Below the pieces are notes generated by a model. The model was given only the letters and a program-made list of their open reading frames with translations, was not told the origin of the DNA and searched no databases. Positions 21,419-30,586 of a stretch of 64,000 nucleotides of DNA are shown here, one piece after another. This stretch comes from Pseudacidovorax intermedius (GTDB lineage: Bacteria > Pseudomonadota > Gammaproteobacteria > Burkholderiales > Burkholderiaceae_C): assembly GCF_003350475.1 (NCBI RefSeq), contig NZ_QQAV01000001.1, positions 1,170,836-1,234,835 of the forward strand, in the 5' to 3' direction. How positions within the stretch are numbered: the first letter of the stretch is position 1; every line of letters begins with the position of its first letter. Made by a program: the position numbers and the translations under genes.

Positions 21419-21529
21419 GCGGCTGCCTTGTTATGCGGGTTTGCGGCCAGAGGCGGACCGGCGATTGTAGGCAGCCGGCCCTGGCCGCCTCGTGACAGTG
21501 CAGCGGCCGGTATTTGGTACGCAGCCGGG

Positions 21530-22804
21530 CTACTGGCGGATCTCGCCCTGGCCCAGAACGATGTACTTGAGCGAGGTCAGCCCCTCGATGCCGACCGGGC
21601 CGCGGGCGTGGAACTTGTCCGTGCTGATGCCGATTTCGGCGCCCAGCCCGTACTCGAAGCCATCTGCGAAGCGCGTGCTCGCATTCACCATCACACTGGC
21701 CGAGTCGACCTCGCGCAGGAAGCGCTGGGCATGGCTGTGATCGTTGGTGACGATGGCGTCGGTGTGGTGGCTGGAGTAGCGGTTGATGTGGTCGATGGCC
21801 TCGTCCACGCCGTCCACCAGCTTGATGCTGATGATCGGCGCCAGGTATTCCTCGGACCAGTCCTGTTCGGTGGCGGCCACCACGCGGGGCTGACCGGCCA
21901 GCAGGGCCGCGGCCTCGGCATCGCAGCGCATCTCCACACCCTTGGCGGCGAACACGGCGCCGATGCGCGGCAGAAAGGCCGGCGCGATGGCGCGGGCCAC
22001 CAGCAGGCCTTCGGTCGCGTTGCAGGGGCTGTACTTCTGCGTCTTGGCGTTGTCGACGAGGGTGACGGCCATGTCCAGGTCGGCACTGGCATCGACGAAG
22101 GTGTGGCAGTTACCGTCCAGGTGCTTGATGACCGGCACCTTCGCCTCGCGGCTGATGCGCTCGATCAGGCCCTTGCCGCCGCGCGGGATGATCACGTCCA
22201 CGTACTCGGGCATGGCCACCAGGCGGCCGACGGCGTCGCGGTCGGTGGTGGGCACGAGTTGCACTGCATCCTCGGGCAGGCCGGCGTCCAGCAGGGCGGC
22301 GCGCACCAGGGCGGCCAGGGCCTTGTTGGAGTCGATGGCCTCGGAGCCGCCGCGCAGGATGGCGGCATTGCCGCTCTTGATGGCCAGGCTGGCGGCCTCG
22401 ATGGTCACGTTGGGCCGGCTCTCGTAGATCATGCCGAACACGCCAATCGGCACCCGCATCTGGCCCACGCGGATGCCGCTGGGCTGCTGCTTCATGCCGA
22501 TGATCTCGCCGATCGCATCGGGCATGGCCGCCAGCTGCTCGCAGCCTTCTGCGCAGGTGGCGATGACCTTGGGCGTGAGTTTGAGGCGGTCCACCATCGG
22601 CTCGGCCAGGCCCGCGGCGCGGGCACGCTCCAGGTCGCGGGCGTTGTGTTCAGCCAATGGCCCCACGCTCGCCCGCAGCCGTTCGGCCAGGCTACGCAGC
22701 GCACGCGCCTTGGCCGCGGCGCCGGCCTTGGCCATCTGCGCCGACGCCGCGCGCGCCTGAGCGCCCAGCGTGTTCATCAGTTCGAGGGTGGAGATCGCAT
22801 TCAT
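21530..22804 (-). CDS. proA: Glutamate-5-semialdehyde dehydrogenase
   Basis: A 424-aa NADPH-dependent reductase converting gamma-glutamyl phosphate to glutamate semialdehyde in proline synthesis. The aldehyde dehydrogenase fold is clear: [16 protein letters not shown] (cofactor domain), [19 protein letters not shown], and the catalytic cysteine in [10 protein letters not shown]. The C-terminal [14 protein letters not shown] motif is typical of ProA. No proB is in the window. Confidence 0.96.
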   Translation of the reverse strand: MNAISTLELMNTLGAQARAASAQMAKAGAAAKARALRSLAERLRASVGPLAEHNARDLERARAAGLAEPMVDRLKLTPKVIATCAEGCEQLAAMPDAIGEIIGMKQQPSGIRVGQMRVPIGVFGMIYESRPNVTIEAASLAIKSGNAAILRGGSEAIDSNKALAALVRAALLDAGLPEDAVQLVPTTDRDAVGRLVAMPEYVDVIIPRGGKGLIERISREAKVPVIKHLDGNCHTFVDASADLDMAVTLVDNAKTQKYSPCNATEGLLVARAIAPAFLPRIGAVFAAKGVEMRCDAEAAALLAGQPRVVAATEQDWSEEYLAPIISIKLVDGVDEAIDHINRYSSHHTDAIVTNDHSHAQRFLREVDSASVMVNASTRFADGFEYGLGAEIGISTDKFHARGPVGIEGLTSLKYIVLGQGEIRQ

Positions 22805-22897
22805 GGAAGCGATTTTCTCACCGGGCCCGTGCCCGGGGCAGGGCGAGGGGATCGTGCCGCCTCGGCCGGAGCTTGCAGAGCCTCACCGAGCCGTCCA

Positions 22898-23032
22898 CCG
22901 TTCGGGCCGAGCCTGCGGCCCACCAAGCGCTCAGGCCGAGCCCCAGGAGCCCAACACACACCTATGCCGTTCAGGCTGAGCCCCAGGAACCCAAGCACAC
23001 CCCCGACCCGTTCAGGCTGAGCTTGTCGAAGC
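22898..23032. repeat. Cluster of degenerate CCGTTCAGGCTGAGC intergenic repeats
   Basis: Four related units lie between proA and the molybdenum hydroxylase gene: CCGTTCGGGCCGAGCC (from 22898), GCTCAGGCCGAGCCCCAGGA (from 22928), CCGTTCAGGCTGAGCCCCAGGA (two short blocks, from 22967), and CCGTTCAGGCTGAGC plus TTGTCGAAGCC (from 23008). The last is a full copy of a short dispersed element I know from many Burkholderiales genomes. Spacing is irregular (29-42 bp) and the copies diverge, so this is not a CRISPR. The 250-bp gap holds nothing else recognisable. Confidence 0.75.
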
Positions 23033-23054
23033 CCGCCCCGAGCACCAGCCGCGC

Positions 23055-25403
23055 TCAATCCGCCTGCTGCAGCAGCGACCACACCCGAACCGGCGTCAGC
23101 GGCATCTGCAACCTGGCTGCCAGCGCACCGCGCCCATTGCGCGCCAGGGCGTCCGCCACCGCATTGACCACCGCCGGCGTGGCGCCGATGGTGCCCAGCT
23201 CGCCCACGCCCTTCACGCCCAGCGGGTTGTTCTTGCAGGGCACGGACTCGTCCATCTCGGTGCGAAAGTCCGGCGCCGTGCCCGCCACCGGCAGGGCGTA
23301 GTCCATCAGGCTGCCCGTGACCAGCTGGCCGGTCGCGTCGTCGTAGACCACCTGCTCCAGCAGCGCCTGGCCGATGCCCTGCACGGCGCCACCATCGAGC
23401 TGGCCGCGCACGATCATCGGGTTGACCACGCGGCCGACGTCGTTCATCGAGGCATAGGCCACCACCGCCACGTCGCCGGTCTGCGGATCGACCTCCACCT
23501 CGCAGACATGGCAGCCGTTGGGCCAGGTGGGGCCGTCCACCTTGCTGGTGGAGTCCACGAAGATGCGGCCCTCGGCCTGCCGGCCGGCCAGTTCGAACAG
23601 GCCGATGCCCAGGTCGGTGCCCCGCACGGTGAAGCGCCCCTGGCCGTAGTCGATGTCGGCGGCCGCGGCCTCCAGCGCCTCGGCCGCCAGTTCGCGACCG
23701 CGGGCCAGCGTGCGGTCGGCGCCGGTGCGCATGGCCGAACCGCCGGTGAACAGCGAGCGCGAACCGGCGCTGCCGAAGCCATTGCCGCGGTCGGTGTCGC
23801 CCAGCACCACGCGCACCTGCTCGATGGGCACACCGAAGGCGTCCACCACCAGCTGCGCCAGCGTGGTGGCGATGCCCTGGCCCATGGCGTTGACGGCCGA
23901 ATAGACCTCGATCACGCCGTCGGCCTGCACGTCCACCGTCACGCGTTCCTCGAAGACATTGCCACCCGTCCATTCGAGGAAGGTGGCGAGCCCCAGGCCG
24001 CGCCACAGCCCGCGCGCGGCCGACTCCGCGGCGCGCGCGTCGAAGCCGTCCCAGTCGGCGAAGGCCAGGCCGCGGTCCATCATGTGCTCGAAGGCGCCGG
24101 TGTCGTAGGTCTGGCGCATCGGGTTGGTGTAGGGCATCTGCTCCGGCCGGATGAAGTTGCGCCGGCGCAGCACCACGCGGTCGATGCCCGTCTGCCGCGC
24201 CGCCTCGTCCATCAGCCGCTCGATGAGGAAGATGGCCTCCGGCCTGCCGGCGCCGCGGTAGGCGCCGGTGGGCGACTGGTTGGTCATCACCGCGCGGAAG
24301 TGGAAGTCGATGACCGGGATGTCGTAGACGCTCGTCTGCACCCAGGGCCCGATCAGCAGCTGGATGGCCACGCCCGTGCCCGTCGGGTAGGCGCCGACGT
24401 TGGCGTCGCTGTGCACGCGCAGGGCGAGCACGCGACCGTCGGCGTCCAGCGCCATGGCGGCGCGGGCGCGCACGTCGCGGCCATGGGTGGTGGTGAGGAA
24501 TTCCTCGGAGCGCTCGCCGGTCCACTTGACGCCGCGGCCGAGTGCCTTGGCAGCGAAGGCCACCACCGCGTCCTCAGGGTAGAGGCCGGTCTTCATGCCG
24601 AAGCCGCCGCCCACGTCGCTGACGCGCACGCGGATCTGCTCGGCCGGCAGGCCGAGCACCGTCGCCAGCGTGCCGCGCACGCCGGTGGGCATCTGGGTGC
24701 TCATCTGCAGGCTGAGGCGGCCGTCCTGGGCATCGATCTCGGCCAGCACGGCGCGCGGCTCCAGCGTGACGGCGGCGACGCGCTGGTTGTCGACGGTGAG
24801 TTCGACGACGTGCGCGGCCTGGGCGAAGGCGCGAGCCGTGGCCTCGGCGTCGCCGTGGCGCATCTCGGCGCTGATGTTGTCGGGGGCCGCGTCGCACAGC
24901 GCCGGCGCGCCTTCGGCCAGTGCGGCATCGAGGGTGGGGATGGCAGGCAGGTCTTCGTAGTCCACCCACACCGCCTCGGCGGCGTCCTTGGCGGCCTGCA
25001 GCGAAGTGGCGACCACGGCCACCACCGCCTCGCCGACGAAGCGCACCACCTCGTGCGCCAGCGGCAGCCGCGCCGCGGTCACGCCGGGCGAGCCGTCGGC
25101 GCGCACGAAGCCGGCCACGCCGGGGATGGGCTGGACGCCCTGGGCCACCAGGTCGGCGCCGGTGTAGACGGCCAGCACGCCCGGCATTGCCCGCGCGGCG
25201 TCGGCGTCGATGCTGCGGATGCGCGCATGCGGATGGGGTGAGCGCTGGAAGGCCAGCGCGGCGCAGTCCGGCGTCCGGATGTCGTCGGTGTAGCGGCCGC
25301 GGCCGGCGAGCAGGGCTTCATCTTCCAGCCGGCGCACGGCCTGGCCGCTACCGAAGCGGCCAGCAGAGGGGGTCGAAGCGGCGGAATGCACTTTGTCCAG
25401 CAT
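23055..25403 (-). CDS. Molybdenum hydroxylase large subunit (xanthine/CO-dehydrogenase family)
   Basis: A 782-aa molybdopterin-binding catalytic subunit. ATG 25403 has GGAG about 10 bp upstream and gives the usual N-terminus, with VRRLEDEALLAGRGRYTDDI at about residues 20-40. The active-site loop reads AYRGAGR (about residue 380), the form found in 'form II' CoxL-like enzymes, not the AYRCSFR of true CO dehydrogenase. So it likely hydroxylates an aldehyde or N-heterocycle rather than CO. The catalytic glutamate is in GVGELG (about 733). No FAD or 2Fe-2S subunit gene or Mo-cofactor maturation gene lies on either side, so its electron partner must be encoded elsewhere. Confidence 0.88.
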   Translation of the reverse strand: MLDKVHSAASTPSAGRFGSGQAVRRLEDEALLAGRGRYTDDIRTPDCAALAFQRSPHPHARIRSIDADAARAMPGVLAVYTGADLVAQGVQPIPGVAGFVRADGSPGVTAARLPLAHEVVRFVGEAVVAVVATSLQAAKDAAEAVWVDYEDLPAIPTLDAALAEGAPALCDAAPDNISAEMRHGDAEATARAFAQAAHVVELTVDNQRVAAVTLEPRAVLAEIDAQDGRLSLQMSTQMPTGVRGTLATVLGLPAEQIRVRVSDVGGGFGMKTGLYPEDAVVAFAAKALGRGVKWTGERSEEFLTTTHGRDVRARAAMALDADGRVLALRVHSDANVGAYPTGTGVAIQLLIGPWVQTSVYDIPVIDFHFRAVMTNQSPTGAYRGAGRPEAIFLIERLMDEAARQTGIDRVVLRRRNFIRPEQMPYTNPMRQTYDTGAFEHMMDRGLAFADWDGFDARAAESAARGLWRGLGLATFLEWTGGNVFEERVTVDVQADGVIEVYSAVNAMGQGIATTLAQLVVDAFGVPIEQVRVVLGDTDRGNGFGSAGSRSLFTGGSAMRTGADRTLARGRELAAEALEAAAADIDYGQGRFTVRGTDLGIGLFELAGRQAEGRIFVDSTSKVDGPTWPNGCHVCEVEVDPQTGDVAVVAYASMNDVGRVVNPMIVRGQLDGGAVQGIGQALLEQVVYDDATGQLVTGSLMDYALPVAGTAPDFRTEMDESVPCKNNPLGVKGVGELGTIGATPAVVNAVADALARNGRGALAARLQMPLTPVRVWSLLQQAD

Positions 25404-25557
25404 GGGTGTCTCCGTGGAGGGAAAGGGGGTTGCACGTACCGCCGCCTGTTGTACCCGGTTGGCCGTCGTCCCGCTGGACGTGCGGGCCATGCCCGTCGGG
25501 CGGCCGGACGGCACGGGCGCCATGCAAGCGCCGCGCCGTCCCGCTCCGGCTGTCGGC

Positions 25558-27237
25558 CTACTTGCGCGCGTCGCGCAGTTCGCGCCGCAGGATCTTGCCC
25601 ACCGGCGTCTTGGGCAGGTCGGTGCGGAACTCGATGATCTTGGGTCGCTTGTAGCCGGTCAGGTTGTCGTGGCAGAAGCTGCGCACCTGCTCCTCGGTGA
25701 GCGCCGGATCCTTCCTGACGATCACCAGCTTGACGGCCTCGCCGGTCTTGTCGTCGGGCACGCCGACCACCGCGCACTCGAGCACGCCGGGCAGGGCGGC
25801 CACCACGTCCTCGACCTCGTTGGGGTACACGTTAAAGCCGCTGACCAGCACCATGTCCTTCTTGCGGTCCACGATCTTGGTGTAGCCGCGCTCGTCCATC
25901 ACGCCCAGGTCACCGGTCTTGAACCAGCTGTCCGCGGTCATGACCTTGGCCGTCTCGTCCGGACGCTGCCAGTAGCCCGCCATCACCTGCGGGCCGCGAA
26001 GCGCAATTTCGCCCACCTGACCCAGCGGCACCGGCTGGCCCGCGTCGTCCAGCAGCGTGATCTCGGTGCTGGGCAGCGGAACACCGATGGTGCCGCTGTA
26101 TTCCTGGCTGGTGGTCGGGTTGCAGGTGGCCGAGGGCGACGTCTCGGACAGGCCGTAGCCCTCGCAGATCGGACAGCCGGTCTTGTCCAGCCACAGCTTG
26201 GCGACGGCACTTTGCACCGCCATGCCGCCGCCCACCGAGATCTTGAGATGGCTCCAGTCGACGGTGTTGAAGTCCGGATGGTTGGCCAGGCCGTTGAAGA
26301 GCGTGTTGACGGCCGGGAAGCTGTGGATGCGGTGCTTGGAGAGATCCTTGAGTGTGGCTGCCAGGTCGCGCGGATTGGGGATGAGGATCAGCAACCCGCC
26401 TGTGCGCATCGACAGCATCATGCCGACCGTGAAGGCGAAGATGTGATACAGCGGCAGCGCACACACGGTGGTGGGCTGCTCGCCCTGGGGCACGCGCTGC
26501 ATCACCGGGCTGTTCCACGCCTCGGACTGCAGCACGTTGGCGATCACGTTGCGGTGCAGGAGCACCGCGCCCTTGCTCACGCCGGTGGTGCCGCCGGTGT
26601 ACTGCAGCACCGCCACGTCGTCGCCGCCGATGGTCGGCGCCTGCAGGCCGCGGCGGCGGCCCTGCGACAGCGCGTCGTTGAAGCGCACCGCGCCTGGCAG
26701 GCTGAAGGCCGGCACCAGCTTCTTCACGTTGCGCACCACGTAGTTGACGATGGCGCCCTTGAGCAGGCCCAGCCGGTCGCCCATGGAAGCCAGCACCACA
26801 TGCTTGACCATCGAATTCGCGATGCACTTCTGCAGCGTATTCGCGAAGTTCTCCATGATCACAATGGCCTTGGCGCCGCTGTCCTTGAGCTGGTGCTCCA
26901 GTTCGCGCGCCGTGTACAGCGGATTCACGTTCACCAGGATCAGGCCCGCGCGCAGGATGGCCGCCACGGCGATGGGGTACTGCGGGCAGTTGGGCATCAT
27001 CACCGCCACGCGGTCACCCTTGGCCAGGCCCAGTCCCTGCAGGTAGCCGGCGAAGGACTGGCTGGCGTGGTCCACCTCGCCATAGCTCACCAGCTTGCCC
27101 ATGAAGCTGTAGGCCGGGCGGTCCGCATAGCGGCTGAAGCTCTCGTCCATCAGGGCCACCAGCGAGGCGTACTGCGCGGGGTCGATGTCGGCAGGCACGC
27201 CCGGGGGATAGCTGCTGAGCCAGGGGCGGTCGGTCAT
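25558..27237 (-). CDS. fadD: Long-chain fatty acid-CoA ligase
   Basis: A 559-aa adenylate-forming enzyme activating fatty acids to acyl-CoA. The P-loop is YTGGTTGVSKGAVLLHRN, followed by the A5 motif GYGLSETSP and the hinge motif SWFKTGDLGVMDERGY. The catalytic lysine is in GKILRRELR near the end. Length and these motifs match FadD closely. It lies 121 bp after pntB on the same strand and 154 bp before the Mo-hydroxylase gene. No strong terminator was seen in either gap. Confidence 0.93.
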   Translation of the reverse strand: MTDRPWLSSYPPGVPADIDPAQYASLVALMDESFSRYADRPAYSFMGKLVSYGEVDHASQSFAGYLQGLGLAKGDRVAVMMPNCPQYPIAVAAILRAGLILVNVNPLYTARELEHQLKDSGAKAIVIMENFANTLQKCIANSMVKHVVLASMGDRLGLLKGAIVNYVVRNVKKLVPAFSLPGAVRFNDALSQGRRRGLQAPTIGGDDVAVLQYTGGTTGVSKGAVLLHRNVIANVLQSEAWNSPVMQRVPQGEQPTTVCALPLYHIFAFTVGMMLSMRTGGLLILIPNPRDLAATLKDLSKHRIHSFPAVNTLFNGLANHPDFNTVDWSHLKISVGGGMAVQSAVAKLWLDKTGCPICEGYGLSETSPSATCNPTTSQEYSGTIGVPLPSTEITLLDDAGQPVPLGQVGEIALRGPQVMAGYWQRPDETAKVMTADSWFKTGDLGVMDERGYTKIVDRKKDMVLVSGFNVYPNEVEDVVAALPGVLECAVVGVPDDKTGEAVKLVIVRKDPALTEEQVRSFCHDNLTGYKRPKIIEFRTDLPKTPVGKILRRELRDARK

Positions 27238-27358
27238 GTGCGAAGTCTCCAGTGTCCTGAATGAAAAGCGGCCGCTGCTGCGGCGGCGGCCGGGGCTCTT
27301 GAAATCGTAGCAAAGCGGCGGTGGCGGTGAGGCCGCTGCCGGGGGCGCGGCAGCGGCC

Positions 27359-28843
27359 TTATTCGACCGCCTTCATCATGTCCTCGACCACCTTCTTGGC
27401 GTCGCCGAAGACCATCATGGTCTTGTCCATGTAGAAGAGCTCGTTGTCCAGGCCCGCGTAGCCGGCCGCCATCGAGCGCTTGTTGACGATGACCGTCTTG
27501 GCCTTGTAGGCCTCCAGGATCGGCATGCCGTAGATCGGGCTGCCCTTGGTGTGCGCGGCCGGGTTCACCACGTCGTTGGCGCCCAGGATGATGGCCACGT
27601 CGGCCTGGCCGAACTCGCTGTTGATGTCCTCCATCTCGAAGACCTGGTCGTACGGCACCTCGGCCTCGGCCAGCAGCACGTTCATGTGGCCGGGCATGCG
27701 GCCGGCCACCGGATGGATGGCGTACTTGACGGTGACGCCCTTGTCGGTGAGCTTCTGCGCCAGTTCCTTGACGGCATGCTGGGCGCGCGCCACGGCCAGG
27801 CCGTAGCCGGGCACGATGATCACCGTCTCGGCATTGCCCAGCACGAAGGCGGCATCGTCGGCGCTGCCGCTCTTGACCGGGCGCTGCACCGCGCTGCCGG
27901 CCGTGGCCGCGGTGGCCTCGCCGCCGAAGCCGCCCAGGATCACGCTGAAGAAGGAGCGGTTCATCGCCTTGCACATGATGTAGCTCAGGATCGCGCCCGA
28001 GCTGCCCACCAGCGAGCCGGCAATGATCAGCATGCTGTTGTTGAGCGAGAAGCCGATGCCCGCCGCCGCCCAGCCCGAATAGCTGTTGAGCATCGACACC
28101 ACCACCGGCATGTCGGCGCCGCCGATGGGGATGATGATCAGCACGCCCATCACGAAGGCCAGGGCCAGCATGAGCAGGAAGGCGCTCCAGCTTTCGGTGG
28201 CCATGTACACCAGGCCCAGGCCGATGGTCGCCAGGCCGAGCACCAGGTTGACCGTATGCTGGCCCTTGAACTGCACCGGCGCGCCCTGGAAGAGGCGGAA
28301 CTTGTACTTGCCCGACAGCTTGCCGAAGGCGATGACCGAGCCGCTGAAGGTGATGGCGCCGATGGCGGCACCGAGGAAGAGCTCCAGCCGGTTGCCGTAG
28401 GGAATCGGCATCCGCGCCACGCCCTGGGTGATCACGATGCCGGCCTGGGTGGTGTAGGTGACCATGCCCGTGGCCGGCGGAGGCACGATGCCGAAGGCCC
28501 AGGGCTCCACCACCGCCGCCACGGCGATGAAGACCGCAGCCAGGCCGATCATGCTGTGCATGAAGGCGACCAGCTCGGGCATCTTGGTCATCTCCACCCG
28601 CTGTGCCATGAAGGCGCCGGCGCCGCCGCCGATCACCAGGCCCACCAGGACCCAGCCCAGTCCCAGCGGCGAGCCGGCCAGGCGCACGATCAGTGCCGCC
28701 GTGGTCAGCACGGCGATGGTCATGCCCACCATGCCGAAGACGTTGCCGCGGATCGAGGTGGTCGGGTGCGACAGGCCCTTGAGCGCCTGGATGAAGCAGA
28801 CGCTGGCCACCAGGTAGAGCAGCGTGACGAGGTTCATCGACAT
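27359..28843 (-). CDS. pntB: NAD(P) transhydrogenase subunit beta
   Basis: A 494-aa membrane subunit. The N-terminal half has about nine hydrophobic segments (from LVTLLYLVASVCFIQAL). The C-terminal NADP(H) domain contains VIIVPGYGLAVARAQH (Rossmann-like GYGLAVA), GRMPGHMNVLLAEA and DVAIILGANDVVNPA. With PntAA/PntAB it couples proton entry to NADPH formation. The first ATG (28843) is taken; a second ATG two codons on (28837) is equally possible. Confidence 0.96.
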   Translation of the reverse strand: MSMNLVTLLYLVASVCFIQALKGLSHPTTSIRGNVFGMVGMTIAVLTTAALIVRLAGSPLGLGWVLVGLVIGGGAGAFMAQRVEMTKMPELVAFMHSMIGLAAVFIAVAAVVEPWAFGIVPPPATGMVTYTTQAGIVITQGVARMPIPYGNRLELFLGAAIGAITFSGSVIAFGKLSGKYKFRLFQGAPVQFKGQHTVNLVLGLATIGLGLVYMATESWSAFLLMLALAFVMGVLIIIPIGGADMPVVVSMLNSYSGWAAAGIGFSLNNSMLIIAGSLVGSSGAILSYIMCKAMNRSFFSVILGGFGGEATAATAGSAVQRPVKSGSADDAAFVLGNAETVIIVPGYGLAVARAQHAVKELAQKLTDKGVTVKYAIHPVAGRMPGHMNVLLAEAEVPYDQVFEMEDINSEFGQADVAIILGANDVVNPAAHTKGSPIYGMPILEAYKAKTVIVNKRSMAAGYAGLDNELFYMDKTMMVFGDAKKVVEDMMKAVE

Positions 28844-28847
28844 GGTG

Positions 28848-29177
28848 TCATTTCCCCTCGGCGCCGGTGGAGGAAGCGGGCGCCTTGCGCTCCTTCTTCT
28901 TGAACATCTCCAGCATCCGGCGCGTGACCAGGAAGCCGCCGAAGACGTTGACCGCGGCCAGCGCCACGGCTGCCACGCCCATCACCTTGCCCAGCGGCGT
29001 GGTGGTGAGCGCCGCCGCCAGCATGGCGCCGACGATGACGATGGCCGAGATGGCGTTGGTCACCGCCATCAGCGGCGTGTGAAGCGCGGGCGTGACGGTC
29101 CACACCACGTGGTAGCCGACGTAGATGGCCAGCACGAAGATGGTGAGGTTGATGAGGGTCGGGTTGACGATGTCCAT
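28848..29177 (-). CDS. pntAB: NAD(P) transhydrogenase subunit alpha part 2
   Basis: A 109-aa membrane subunit with three hydrophobic segments (LINLTIFVLAIYVGYHVVW; AISAIVIVGAMLAAAL; VAALAAVNVFGGFLV) and a basic tail. ATG 29177 is chosen over the upstream in-frame ATG 29198 because AAGGA sits about 10 bp before it and the N-terminus MDIVNPTLINLTIF fits the family. This split arrangement (PntAA, PntAB, PntB as separate genes) is common in alpha- and betaproteobacteria. It is 4 bp from pntB. Confidence 0.94.
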   Translation of the reverse strand: MDIVNPTLINLTIFVLAIYVGYHVVWTVTPALHTPLMAVTNAISAIVIVGAMLAAALTTTPLGKVMGVAAVALAAVNVFGGFLVTRRMLEMFKKKERKAPASSTGAEGK

Positions 29178-29194
29178 GGTGCGCGTTCCTTCAA

Positions 29195-30340
29195 TCAAGC
29201 CGTGCGGGTGACCTGGCCGTCCTGCGCCACGCGGCAGGCGGCGACGATGTCGTCCTCGAGGTCGATCTTGAGGCCGCCCTCCTTCGGCAGGATCAGCTTG
29301 AGGAAGTCCAGCACGTTGCGGGCGTAGAGCGCCGAGGCATCGGCGGCCACCAGGGCCGGCAGGTTGGTCTCGCCGATGAGCGTCACGCCGTGGCGCACCA
29401 CCGTGCGGTCAGCCTCGGTCAACGGGCAGTTGCCGCCGGTCATGCCGCCGTGCACGTCCGGACCGCGGCCGGCGGCGATGTCGACGATCACCGCGCCGGG
29501 CTTCATGGCCTGCACCATGGCCTCTGTGATCAGCGTGGGCGCGGGCCGGCCGGGGATCAGCGCGGTGGAAATCACCACGTCGGCCTGGGCTACGCGCTTG
29601 GCCACCTCGGCCTGCTGGCGGATGAGCCAGCTCGCGGGCATCGGCCTGGCATAGCCGCCCACGCCTTCGGCGGCTTCGCGCTCCTCCTGCGTTTCATAGG
29701 GCACGTCGATGAACTTGGCGCCCAGCGATTCGACCTGCTCCTTGACGCTGGGGCGCACGTCGCTGGCCTCGATGACGGCGCCCAGGCGTTTGGCGGTGGC
29801 GATGGCCTGCAGCCCTGCGACGCCCACGCCCAGCACGACCACGCGGGCTGCCTTCACGGTGCCTGCGGCCGTCATCAGCATCGGGAAGAAGCGCTGGTAG
29901 GCGTTGGCGGCCATCATCACCGCCTTGTAGCCGGCGATGTTGGCCTGGCTGGAGAGCACGTCCATGCTCTGCGCGCGCGTGGTGCGCGGTGCGGCTTCCA
30001 GCGCGAAGGCGGTCAGCCCGGCCGAAGCCAGTCGCTGCAGGCCGGGCGCGTCGTGGGGATTGAGCATGCCGACCACGACCGTGCCGGGCTTCATGGCGGC
30101 GCATTCGATGTCGGTGGGCGCGCGAACCTTGAGCACCAGTTCGGCCCCCAGCGCCCCCGCGGCATCCGTGGTCTGCGCCCCGGCGGCCTCATAGGCGGCG
30201 TCGGGGGCGCTGGCGGCAAGGCCGGCCCCGGACTGGATGAGCACCTGGTGGCCTTGGGCCACCAGCTTCTTGGCGGTCTCGGGCGTGACGGCCACGCGCG
30301 ATTCACCGGCCACGCACTCGGCGGGCACTCCGATCAGCAT
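29195..30340 (-). CDS. pntAA: NAD(P) transhydrogenase subunit alpha part 1
   Basis: A 381-aa soluble NAD(H)-binding subunit. The N-terminus MLIGVPAECVAGESRVAVTPE matches, in short blocks, the alanine-dehydrogenase/PNT family. The dinucleotide-binding fold is VVLGVGVAGLQAIATAKRLGA. The mobile-loop region and the RPAPTLITEAMVQAM segment follow. It is the first gene of pntAA-pntAB-pntB and is transcribed away from an orphan response regulator across a 246-bp gap. Confidence 0.95.
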   Translation of the reverse strand: MLIGVPAECVAGESRVAVTPETAKKLVAQGHQVLIQSGAGLAASAPDAAYEAAGAQTTDAAGALGAELVLKVRAPTDIECAAMKPGTVVVGMLNPHDAPGLQRLASAGLTAFALEAAPRTTRAQSMDVLSSQANIAGYKAVMMAANAYQRFFPMLMTAAGTVKAARVVVLGVGVAGLQAIATAKRLGAVIEASDVRPSVKEQVESLGAKFIDVPYETQEEREAAEGVGGYARPMPASWLIRQQAEVAKRVAQADVVISTALIPGRPAPTLITEAMVQAMKPGAVIVDIAAGRGPDVHGGMTGGNCPLTEADRTVVRHGVTLIGETNLPALVAADASALYARNVLDFLKLILPKEGGLKIDLEDDIVAACRVAQDGQVTRTA

Positions 30341-30586
30341 CTTGGAATCTCCTCGTCACCACAGCGGCTCGGCCGCCCCAACTTCGCCAAAGCTTACAGT
30401 AACTTGACGGGCCCCGGCGCGCCTGGGCGACAAGCCGTCGCCGTGCCACCGACCGCCACGCCGACGGCAGGAGACGATTTCCGTGCGGAACTTCCTTCAC
30501 GCGGAGGGCCCTGGGTGGGTAGCATGCCGCGCCGCCTGGGCGAAGACATGATGCTCGACAGACCCGAGGCGAATGGGAGAGAGGGA

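Noticed and set aside
22898-23032. Possible CRISPR array
   Set aside because: Units diverge, spacing is irregular, there are no unique spacers of even length and no cas genes.
23055-25403. Carbon monoxide dehydrogenase (coxL)
   Set aside because: The active-site loop lacks the AYRCSFR cysteine motif of true CO dehydrogenase.
30341-30586. Small gene between pntAA and the response regulator
   Set aside because: Frames there have no ribosome site or coding character; it is most likely the divergent promoter region.
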